From positions 1 to 8,658 of the forward strand of contig DAHVRS010000395.1 of NCBI GenBank assembly GCA_027322375.1: DNA of 8,658 nt. Direction: 5' to 3'. Of this stretch, positions 1 to 5,307 are shown piece by piece. Every line of letters starts with the position of its first letter. Within the stretch, counting starts at the first letter, position 1. The notes under the pieces were generated by a model, which worked only from the letters and a program-made list of their open reading frames with translations, did not search any database and was not told the origin of the DNA. The DNA comes from Brachybacterium sp. Its GTDB lineage: Bacteria > Actinomycetota > Actinomycetes > Actinomycetales > Dermabacteraceae. Both the position numbers and the translations under genes were made by a program.

Positions 1-986
1 AGGGTGTCGTGGGTTTCGCCGTCGGCCGCGAGTACGTGGCCCGCCACTTCCCCGCCTCCCACAAGCAGCGCATGACCGAGCTGGTCGACGCGCTCATGGA
101 CGCCTACCGCGACTCCATCACGAAGCTCGACTGGATGACCCCTGCCACCCGCGAGAAGGCGCTCGCGAAGCTCGAGCTGTTCACGCCCAAGATCGGCTAC
201 CCCGAGACGTGGCGCGAGTACGACGGGCTCGAGATCGTCCCCGGCGACCTGGTCGCCACCGCCCGTGCCTCCCGCCGCTTCGAGGCCGCCTTCGAGTACG
301 CGAAGGTGGGCGGGCCCATGGACGAGACCGAGTGGCATATGACCCCGCAGACGGTCAACGCCTACTACAACCCCGGCCGCAACGAGATCGTCTTCCCCGC
401 CGCGATCCTGCAGCCGCCCTTCTTCGACGCGGAGGCCGACGACGCCGTGAACTTCGGCGGCATCGGCGCAGTGATCGGCCACGAGGTGGGCCACGGCTTC
501 GACGACCAGGGCTCGAAGTTCGACGGCCACGGCAACCTCGTCTCCTGGTGGACGCCGGAGGATCGCGAAGCTTTCGATGCCCGCGCCGCGCAGCTCATCG
601 AGCAGTACTCCGGCCTGTCCCCGCGCGCACTGGACGACACCCACCGCGTCAACGGCGCCCTCACCATCGGCGAGAACATCGGCGACCTCGGCGGTCTGTC
701 CATCGCGGTGAAGGCCTATCTCGCGAGCCACTCCGAGGACGAGATCACCCGCGAGCTCGACGGCCTGACCGGCCTGCAGCGCGTTTTCTGGTCCTGGGCG
801 ACCGTGTGGCGCGGCCAGAACCGCGACCAGGAGGCGATCCGCCGCCTCGCCGTGGACCCGCACGCACCGATGGAGTTCCGCTGCAACACGGTGGTGGGGC
901 ACATCGACGCCTTCCACGAGGCGTTCGACGTCCGCGAGGGCGACGGCATGTACCGCGCCCCCGAGGAGCGGGTGACGATCTGGTGA
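1..986 (+). CDS. pepO: M13 family zinc metallopeptidase (PepO/neprilysin-like), C-terminal part; 5' end outside window
   Basis: This is the catalytic half of an M13 endopeptidase, a zinc enzyme that cleaves peptides. The reading frame is open from base 3 to the left edge. The GTG at 9 lies in the conserved '(V)GFAVGREYV' stretch, so it is an internal Val and not a start. Numbering from that codon, NAYYNP is at 117-122 (substrate binding) and the zinc site HEVGH is at 158-162, followed by GFDDQG. The ENIGD motif at 222-226 supplies the third zinc ligand, Glu222. His285 and Arg291 keep the spacing of neprilysin His711/Arg717, and the chain ends in the typical 'MYRxPEERVxIW'. Family members are about 650-700 residues, so about half is missing upstream. 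All catalytic residues visible here are intact. Whether it is secreted, membrane-anchored or cytoplasmic cannot be judged without the N-terminus. Its TGA overlaps the start of the next gene. Confidence 0.95.
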   Translation, partial: GVVGFAVGREYVARHFPASHKQRMTELVDALMDAYRDSITKLDWMTPATREKALAKLELFTPKIGYPETWREYDGLEIVPGDLVATARASRRFEAAFEYAKVGGPMDETEWHMTPQTVNAYYNPGRNEIVFPAAILQPPFFDAEADDAVNFGGIGAVIGHEVGHGFDDQGSKFDGHGNLVSWWTPEDREAFDARAAQLIEQYSGLSPRALDDTHRVNGALTIGENIGDLGGLSIAVKAYLASHSEDEITRELDGLTGLQRVFWSWATVWRGQNRDQEAIRRLAVDPHAPMEFRCNTVVGHIDAFHEAFDVREGDGMYRAPEERVTIW

Positions 987-1549
987 CCGAGGCGGGCGCT
1001 GCCTACACGGGGCGTACCCTCCCCTCCTCGGTGGGCTGGACCCGCATCGGGATCACCGTCCTGTGCGGCGTGATCCTCGCGGTGCTCATGCTCCAGCGCG
1101 GCTCGACCTGGGCGGCGATCGCCGCGCTCGTGGTCTTCGCGCTGCTGGCGCTGTGGACCTGGATGGGGCAGGCGACCACCTTCACGGTCGACTCCCGCGG
1201 CGTGACCTTCCGCCTCGGCGGATTCTTCGCCCGGAAGTCCTGGCCGCTCGCGGAGTTCCGCACGGTCCAGCTGCGTGAGCTGCCTCGCTCCACGGTGGGC
1301 GTGACCCTCGGCGGCTACGGCTGGCGGCGCGGCCGCGCCTCCACGCCGAAGCCCGCCGAGCTCACCCCCGTGGGCCGGCGGAAGATCTTCACCCTCGACC
1401 AGGTGCAGCAGCCGTACCGGATGGTCGTCACCCGCGAGGGGACGATGGTGGAGATCATCGGCCGCGAGGGCACGAACTGGATCTTCTCCCCCGAGGACCC
1501 GCAGGCCGCGGCCGACGCCGTGGACCAGGTGATGCGGGCGCGGCGGTAA
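983..1549 (+). CDS. Small membrane protein with two N-terminal helices and a PH-like domain; function unknown
   Basis: This 188-residue protein starts at a GTG overlapping the peptidase TGA (GTGA, 4 nt), so translation is probably coupled. A GAGGAG at 963-968 is present but 14 nt away. Two hydrophobic segments at about residues 20-37 and 42-60 would form a hairpin in the membrane. The rest is a soluble beta-rich cytoplasmic domain with 'FTVDSRGVTFRLG', 'WPLAEFRTVQL' and 'GGYGWR'. This resembles the bacterial PH / DUF3093-like pattern, in which a GG(W/Y)G(Y/W)R turn is common. The C-terminus 'TNWIFSPEDPQAAADAV' also fits such proteins. I do not recognise a specific function. An in-frame GTG at 1031 (Val17) is an alternative start that still keeps both helices. 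Linkage to the M13 gene suggests cotranscription and need not mean shared function. Confidence 0.8.
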   Translation: MTEAGAAYTGRTLPSSVGWTRIGITVLCGVILAVLMLQRGSTWAAIAALVVFALLALWTWMGQATTFTVDSRGVTFRLGGFFARKSWPLAEFRTVQLRELPRSTVGVTLGGYGWRRGRASTPKPAELTPVGRRKIFTLDQVQQPYRMVVTREGTMVEIIGREGTNWIFSPEDPQAAADAVDQVMRARR

Positions 1550-1561
1550 ATGCTCATCGGC

Positions 1562-1567
1562 TAGACT
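1562..1567 (+). promoter_or_regulatory. Putative -10 box (TAGACT) for the thiamine-transport transcript
   Basis: TAGACT matches the actinobacterial TANNNT pattern and lies 14 nt before the first base of the TPP aptamer P1 helix. This would place the transcript start near 1574, just ahead of the aptamer. I see no recognisable -35 box 16-18 nt upstream, where the sequence is plain GC. The assignment rests on position and the hexamer only. Confidence 0.45.
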
Positions 1568-1581
1568 GTCGGGGTCGTCCA

Positions 1582-1670
1582 CTGACAGGGGAGCACCACC
1601 GCGGTGCTGAGAGTGCGCTCGTGCGCAGACCCTCGAACCTGATCCGGCTCGCACCGGCGTAGGGAGTCGG
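1582..1670 (+). promoter_or_regulatory. TPP riboswitch (THI box) aptamer
   Basis: This is a thiamine pyrophosphate-sensing RNA in the leader of ykoE. Conserved blocks are GGGGAGC (1588-1594), CTGAGA (1607-1612), GACCCT (1628-1633), AACCTGAT (1636-1643) and GCGTAGGGA (1657-1665). The fold can be drawn by hand. P1 is 1582-1586 with 1666-1670 (one G-U). P2 is 1587-1590 with 1630-1633. P3 is the six-pair AGCACC/GGTGCT (1592-1597/1603-1608). An extra arm is TGCGC/GCGCA (1614-1618/1623-1627). P4 is CCT/AGG (1638-1640/1661-1663), and P5 is CCGG/CCGG (1644-1647/1654-1657) with a 6-nt loop. TPP binding normally lowers expression of the downstream thiamine gene, here the ECF transporter. The location fits: it is in the leader of a thiamine/HMP transporter operon. 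Confidence 0.97.
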
Positions 1671-1677
1671 GAATTCC

Positions 1678-1705
1678 GTGGGGCGCCACCGGTGGCCCAC
1701 GCCCC
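1678..1705 (+). promoter_or_regulatory. Leader hairpin between the TPP aptamer and the ykoE ribosome-binding site
   Basis: GGGGCG (1680-1685) can pair with CGCCCC (1700-1705), with an inner CCA/TGG (1686-1688/1693-1695) closing a CCGG loop. An alternative register pairs GTGGG (1678-1682) with CCCAC (1696-1700). No run of T follows, so this does not look like an intrinsic terminator. Its 3' arm shares bases 1704-1705 with the proposed anti-Shine-Dalgarno strand, so the two structures compete. A regulatory role is inferred from position. Confidence 0.4.
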
Positions 1706-1722
1706 TTCCAGGACATGGGAGG
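1704..1722 (+). promoter_or_regulatory. Possible Shine-Dalgarno-sequestering stem of the TPP riboswitch
   Basis: CCTTCCA (1704-1710) pairs with TGGGAGG (1716-1722) over seven pairs, including one G-U, around a 5-nt loop. The right arm contains most of the strong Shine-Dalgarno run GGGAGGAG (1717-1724), which lies 5 nt before the ATG at 1730. Folding this stem would hide the ribosome site, the usual OFF state of translational TPP switches. The left arm can instead pair with GGGAG inside the aptamer 3' strand (1662-1666), giving a plausible ON state. Energies have not been calculated. Confidence 0.5.
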
Positions 1723-1729
1723 AGCAGAG

Positions 1730-2311
1730 ATGACACGCTTTCGCACCGTCGACCTTCTGGTGACCGTGCTGATCGGCGGCGCCTTCGGGGTGGCGTTCCT
1801 CGGCTACGGCCAGCTGTACACCCTGATCGGGCCGCTCACGGCCGCCTTCAAGCCCGCCGAAGGGTTGCTGGCCGGGCTGTGGTTCCTGCCCGCGATGCTC
1901 GCCGCGCTCATCGTCCGCAAGCCCGGCGCGGCCCTGCTCGCCGAGCTCGTGGCCGCCGTGCTCTCGATGCTGCTGGGCAGCCAGTGGGGCTGGGGCACCG
2001 CGATCTCCGGCCTCATGCAGGGCGGTGGCGTCGAGCTCGCCTTCCTGCTGACCCGCTACCGACGCTTCACCCTCCCCGTCGCGATACTCGGCGGCGTGCT
2101 CGCCGCACTGCTCGAGTGGGGCTGGGAGAAGTTCGCCTACTACCAGGAGATGAGCTGGTCCTTCTCCGGCATGATGCTCGTCTTCTTCCTGATCTCCGGG
2201 GCGCTGCTGTGCGGTGGGCTGGGCTGGGTCGCGACCCGCGCACTCGTCGCGACCGGGGCTGTGGACTCCCTCGCCGCGGGCCGTGCCGCCGCGCGCGCGG
2301 CCGAGGCCTGA
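1730..2311 (+). CDS. ykoE: YkoE-type S component of the thiamine/HMP ECF transporter
   Basis: This 193-residue integral membrane protein is the substrate-binding (S) subunit of an energy-coupling factor transporter. It would capture thiamine or its pyrimidine precursor HMP at the membrane. Evidence is the TPP riboswitch immediately upstream, the ECF ATPase/EcfT gene immediately downstream, and a hydrophobic profile with about six segments (roughly residues 8-30, 45-62, 68-83, 90-107, 114-131 and 146-168). YkoE-like blocks are 'IVRKPGAALLAELVAA' (61-76) and 'MQGGGVELAFLL' (96-107). Length matches the family at about 190-200. I chose the ATG at 1730 because GGGAGGAG (1717-1724) sits 5 nt before it. 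The in-frame ATG at 1715 overlaps that ribosome site and would add only five residues. The Ala-rich tail after residue 180 is nondescript. The exact substrate, thiamine versus HMP, cannot be told from sequence alone. Confidence 0.93.
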   Translation: MTRFRTVDLLVTVLIGGAFGVAFLGYGQLYTLIGPLTAAFKPAEGLLAGLWFLPAMLAALIVRKPGAALLAELVAAVLSMLLGSQWGWGTAISGLMQGGGVELAFLLTRYRRFTLPVAILGGVLAALLEWGWEKFAYYQEMSWSFSGMMLVFFLISGALLCGGLGWVATRALVATGAVDSLAAGRAAARAAEA

Positions 2312-2363
2312 GGCGGCAGGCATCACCGACCAGACCCGCAAGGACACCCGCGCCGAGGCGGCG

Positions 2364-4409
2364 GTGCACATCGAGGGGCTGCGCTGGCGCCCCCTCACCC
2401 GCCGTGCGCCGACGATCGACGGTCTGGACCTCGTGATCCCCGCCGGGCAGCGCGTGCTGCTCGCGGGGGCGAGCGGGAGCGGGAAGTCCACCGTGCTGCG
2501 GGCCCTGGCCGGCCTGCTGGACCCCGAGGACGGGGAGGGCACGCACCTGCCCGCCCCTCCCCAGCGGCCCGGCGCGCGCGGCCTGCTGCTGCAGGATCCG
2601 GCCGACGCGCTGGTCGCGGCGAGCATCGGACGGGATGCCGCCTTCGGACCGGAGAACGCTGCCCGGCCCCGTCCCGAGATCCATGAGCGGGCTGCGCGCG
2701 CCCTCGCCGCCGCCCGCTGCGACCTCAACCCCACCCGGGCCCCGCTGGACAGCTCCGGCGGGCAGCAGCAGCGCATCGCGCTCGCGGGCGCGCTCGCCCT
2801 GGACCCGGAGCTGCTGCTCCTGGACGAGCCGACGAGCATGCTCGACACCGCGACCGCCGAGGAGGTGCGCGCCGCCGTGCTCGATGCTGCCGACGGCGCC
2901 ACCCTCGTCGTCGCCGAGCACCGGATCGGGCCGTGGCTGCCGCATGTGGACCGGCTCGTGGTGCTCGGCCCGCAGGCCCGCGTCCTCGCCGACGGGCCGC
3001 CCGAAGAATTGCTCACCACGCAGCGGGACGTGCTCGTGGACGCAGGGGTGCTGGTCGAGGAGGAGGACGCGCAGGCACGCGCGCCTCGAGAGGCTGTCGG
3101 GGCCCCGGTCGCAGCGCTCGAGGGCGTCACTGTTCCCGCGCGCGGCCTGCACACCCCGCAGGACCTTGCCCTGCACGCTGGGCGGCTCACCGTCCTCTCC
3201 GGACCGAGCGGGGCTGGGAAGACCACCCTGCTGCGTGTTCTCACCGGCGCCCTCTCCCCCGCCACCGGCGCCGTGACCCGGCCGGAGCCGTCCCGTCTCG
3301 CGCTCGTCCCGCAGGACCCTGAGCACTCCTTCGTCGCCGCGACCGTGCGGGGGGAGGTCCTCGCCTCCCCCTACGCGAAGGACCCGGCCCTCGTCGAGGA
3401 GCTTCTGGAACGGGCCGGTCTCGCTGCCCTCGCGGGCGCGCACCCGCACCGCCTCTCCGGCGGGGAGCAGCGCCGCCTCGCGATCGTCGCCGCGCTCGCC
3501 CAGCGCCCCGCGCTGCTCGTGCTCGACGAGCCGACTGTCGGGCTCGACGCACGGCGCCGCACCGAGGTGCTCGCCCTGCTGCGCGAGGCCCGCGACCGGG
3601 GCTGCGCGGTGCTCGCGGCGAGCCACGACCCGCTCCTGCTGGAGGCGGCCGATGATCTCCGCCGCCTCACCGCCTCCCCCGTCGGCCCCGAGATCCCGCC
3701 CGAGCGACGGCTGCCCGCCGATGCGCTGAACCCGCTCACGCTGTGCCTGATCGGGATCCTCGCGGCGGCCGGGTCCTTCGCAGTGCAGACCTGGCAGGGC
3801 GGGCTGCTCGCCCTGCTGCCCACGCTGCTGCTCGCCCCGTTCGCGGTGCGCAGCCTGCGCGGGGCAGCGCTGCGCATGGCCCCGATCCTGCTCTCCGCTG
3901 CGGGCCTCGCCTGGACCACGGCGCTGCTGGGCGAGGCACCGTCCCTGTCCTGCGAGTCGTGGCTCGTGGGGCTCAAGGAGGCCGCGCGGATCACCGCCTT
4001 CGTCGCCCCGGGTGTGCTCGCGCTCGGTTCTGTCCGCCCCACCCCGCTCGGCGACGCGCTCGCGCAGCGCCTGCATCTGCCGGCCCGGCCCGTCGCCGCC
4101 GCCGTCCTCGCGCTCGTGCGCGTGGGGCACCTGGGCCGGCAGTGGTCCACGATCCTCGAGACGCGGGTGCGGCGCGGCCTCGGCACGCCCCGCTCCCCGC
4201 GCCTGCTCGCCGGCGCGACGCTGGCCCTGCTCGTGGACACGCTGCGCGGCGCCGAGCAGCAGGCCCTCGCGATGGATGCGCGCGGCTTCGCGACCGCGCA
4301 GCAGCGCACCTGGGCGGAGCCCAGCCCCTTCGGCCGCGCGGACCTCGTCGGGCTCGCGATCGCGGTGCTGATGCTGGTGTGGCCGCCCGTAGCTGAGATG
4401 CTCACGTGA
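2364..4409 (+). CDS. ykoDC: ECF transporter: two fused ABC ATPase domains plus EcfT transmembrane domain (YkoD-YkoC fusion)
   Basis: This 681-residue energising module should power YkoE-mediated thiamine/HMP uptake. ATPase 1 has Walker A GASGSGKS (35-42), Q-loop Gln77, signature SSGGQ (130-134; the usual first Leu is Ser), Walker B ending D154-E155 and switch His186. ATPase 2 has GPSGAGKT (280-287), Gln317, LSGGE (364-368), D388-E389 and His421. From about 456 on is an EcfT-like membrane domain with hydrophobic stretches near 457-476, 479-497, 505-523 and 658-678. It carries the EcfT coupling motif Ala-Arg-Gly (639-641, in 'AMDARGF'). In Bacillus subtilis these are two proteins, YkoD and YkoC. 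No ATG is available, so I chose the GTG at 2364 (GAGG at 2355-2358, 5 nt before). It leaves a 52-nt gap to ykoE and starts right at the ATPase fold. The in-frame GTG at 2214 would overlap ykoE by 98 nt and add an unlikely Pro/Arg-rich leader. Confidence 0.92.
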   Translation: MHIEGLRWRPLTRRAPTIDGLDLVIPAGQRVLLAGASGSGKSTVLRALAGLLDPEDGEGTHLPAPPQRPGARGLLLQDPADALVAASIGRDAAFGPENAARPRPEIHERAARALAAARCDLNPTRAPLDSSGGQQQRIALAGALALDPELLLLDEPTSMLDTATAEEVRAAVLDAADGATLVVAEHRIGPWLPHVDRLVVLGPQARVLADGPPEELLTTQRDVLVDAGVLVEEEDAQARAPREAVGAPVAALEGVTVPARGLHTPQDLALHAGRLTVLSGPSGAGKTTLLRVLTGALSPATGAVTRPEPSRLALVPQDPEHSFVAATVRGEVLASPYAKDPALVEELLERAGLAALAGAHPHRLSGGEQRRLAIVAALAQRPALLVLDEPTVGLDARRRTEVLALLREARDRGCAVLAASHDPLLLEAADDLRRLTASPVGPEIPPERRLPADALNPLTLCLIGILAAAGSFAVQTWQGGLLALLPTLLLAPFAVRSLRGAALRMAPILLSAAGLAWTTALLGEAPSLSCESWLVGLKEAARITAFVAPGVLALGSVRPTPLGDALAQRLHLPARPVAAAVLALVRVGHLGRQWSTILETRVRRGLGTPRSPRLLAGATLALLVDTLRGAEQQALAMDARGFATAQQRTWAEPSPFGRADLVGLAIAVLMLVWPPVAEMLT

Positions 4410-4430
4410 CGAGGAGAGTCCCCGTCGTCG

Positions 4431-4436
4431 TACCCT
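4431..4436 (+). promoter_or_regulatory. Putative -10 box (TACCCT) giving a leaderless ankyrin-gene transcript
   Basis: TACCCT fits the actinobacterial TANNNT pattern and ends 6 nt before the ATG at 4443. Transcription would therefore begin at or next to the start codon. The bases between lack a usable Shine-Dalgarno, and the GAGGAG at 4411-4416 is 26 nt away. A poor -35 candidate, GTGACG (4406-4411), lies at a long 19-nt spacing. Leaderless mRNAs of this layout are common in actinobacteria. Confidence 0.5.
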
Positions 4437-4442
4437 GGAACG

Positions 4443-4844
4443 ATGACCGATGAGAACCTTGATCCTGCCCTGATCGAGCTCGCGCACACGCTCCTGGACG
4501 CCGCCCGGCAGGGCGATGCGGAGACCGTGCGCGCTTTCCTGGACCAGGGCGCGCCCGCTGATCTGCGCGACGCCGCCGGGAACTCCCCGCTCATGCTCGC
4601 CGCGTATCACGGGCACGCGGCCCTGGTCACCGAGCTCGCCGAGCGCGGCGCCGACGTGGACCTGCTGAACGAGCGCGGCCAGTCCCCGCTCGCCGGCGCC
4701 GCGTTCAAGGGATACACCGACGTCGCGCAGGCACTGCTCGCCGCGGGCGCGGATCCGGAGGCGGGCGAGCCGAACGCGCTCGCGACCGCCCGCTACTTCG
4801 CGCGCGAGGAGATCGCGGCGCTCATCGAGAAGTCTCAGGCCTGA
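4443..4844 (+). CDS. Small ankyrin-repeat protein
   Basis: This is a 133-residue soluble protein made almost entirely of ankyrin repeats, which are helix-loop-helix units used for protein-protein contacts. Repeat-like units are at about 15-45 ('LLDAARQGDAETVRAFLDQGAPADLRD'), 46-77 (with 'SPLMLAAYHGHAALVTELAERGADV') and 79-110 (with 'SPLAGAAFKGYTDVAQALLAAGADP'). A partial closing unit runs from about 113 to the end. The repeats show the usual (T/S)PL, AA-x-x-G-x and ADP/ADV features. There is no signal peptide, membrane helix or catalytic motif. Its partner is unknown, and the gene appears monocistronic, with its own putative promoter after the transporter. It converges tail-to-tail with the acetyltransferase gene, and the last 10 nt of the two coding regions overlap. 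Confidence 0.9.
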   Translation: MTDENLDPALIELAHTLLDAARQGDAETVRAFLDQGAPADLRDAAGNSPLMLAAYHGHAALVTELAERGADVDLLNERGQSPLAGAAFKGYTDVAQALLAAGADPEAGEPNALATARYFAREEIAALIEKSQA

Positions 4845-4845
4845 G
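4834..4845. repeat. 12-bp perfect palindrome spanning two convergent stop codons
   Basis: CTCAGGCCTGAG reads the same on both strands. It holds the ankyrin-gene TGA (4842-4844) on the + strand and the acetyltransferase TGA (4837-4835) on the - strand. Both proteins therefore end in Gln-Ala. No T-rich tract flanks it on either side, so it is not a convincing bidirectional intrinsic terminator. Confidence 0.85.
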
Positions 4846-5302
4846 CTGCGGGCCGGCGCACCATCGCGACGTGCTCGATCCCGGCCTCCATGAACATCCC
4901 GCCCACGGTCTCGAAGCCCATCGAGGCGTACCACTGCTCGAGATAGGCCTGGGCGTCGAGGTGGACCTCGGCACCCGGGGCGCTCGTGCGAGCGTGCTCG
5001 AGCGCGGCGGTCATGAGGTGCCGGCCGTGGCCGCCACGGCGCTGGTCGGCGCGCACCGCGACCCGCCCGATCCGCACCGTGCCGTCGGCCTCGCGCAGCA
5101 CGCGCAGGTGAGCGATCGGCTCCCCTCCCGCTTCCGCCCACATCAGCTCGGTGGTCGGCTCGAGCTCGCGCCCGTCGAGGTCCGCGTCGGTCGCGCCCTG
5201 CTCCATCGTGAACACGTCCTGGCGCAGCTTCGTGAGCAGGTACAGGGTGCGGGCGGGGATGTCGTCGAGGACGGCGCGGCGGATCACGATCTGGTCGGGC
5301 AT
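4835..5302 (-). CDS. ElaA-like GNAT family N-acetyltransferase
   Basis: This 155-residue protein should move an acetyl group from acetyl-CoA to an amine; the substrate is unknown. It aligns along its length with the pattern of Escherichia coli ElaA: 'LYLLTKLRQDVFTMEQ' (20-35), 'DADLDGREL' (39-47), 'GRVAVRADQRRGGHGRHLM' (79-97), 'LDAQAYLEQWYASMGF' (115-130) and 'MEAGIEHVAM' (138-147). The acetyl-CoA loop is R88-x-x-G91-x-G93. I chose the ATG at 5302 because ElaA homology begins about there. The longer upstream frame overlaps the peptidase gene in another frame and is a GC artefact. It is the last gene of the minus-strand cluster and begins 5 nt after the peptidase stop. There is no Shine-Dalgarno, so translation is by coupling or from a leaderless transcript. 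Confidence 0.92.
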   Translation of the reverse strand: MPDQIVIRRAVLDDIPARTLYLLTKLRQDVFTMEQGATDADLDGRELEPTTELMWAEAGGEPIAHLRVLREADGTVRIGRVAVRADQRRGGHGRHLMTAALEHARTSAPGAEVHLDAQAYLEQWYASMGFETVGGMFMEAGIEHVAMVRRPAAQA

Positions 5303-5307
5303 GAGCG

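Noticed and set aside
209..982. Upstream extension of the PH-like protein into the M13 gene (446-residue version)
   Set aside because: The added part is Arg/Pro-rich and overlaps the intact peptidase frame. Recognisable protein begins at the GTG at 983.
1015..1020. TACCCT as a promoter inside the PH-like gene
   Set aside because: Followed by an in-frame GTG 10 nt later, but the spacing is wrong for a leaderless start and the coupled GTG at 983 is sufficient. It shows the hexamer occurs by chance in this DNA.
1550..1564. Five-codon mini-frame ATG...TAG just before the TPP aptamer
   Set aside because: It lies at or upstream of the expected transcript start and overlaps the -10 box, so it would not be on the riboswitch transcript.
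1678..1709. Intrinsic terminator in the riboswitch leader
   Set aside because: The hairpin is GC-rich but followed by CCTTCC rather than a T run; a translational mechanism fits better.
716..3265. 849-codon open frame on the minus strand
   Set aside because: Antisense to the M13 peptidase, the PH-like gene, the riboswitch and ykoE/ykoDC. Its product is low-complexity Arg/Ala/Gly/Ser-rich without domains. Such frames are normal in very GC-rich DNA.
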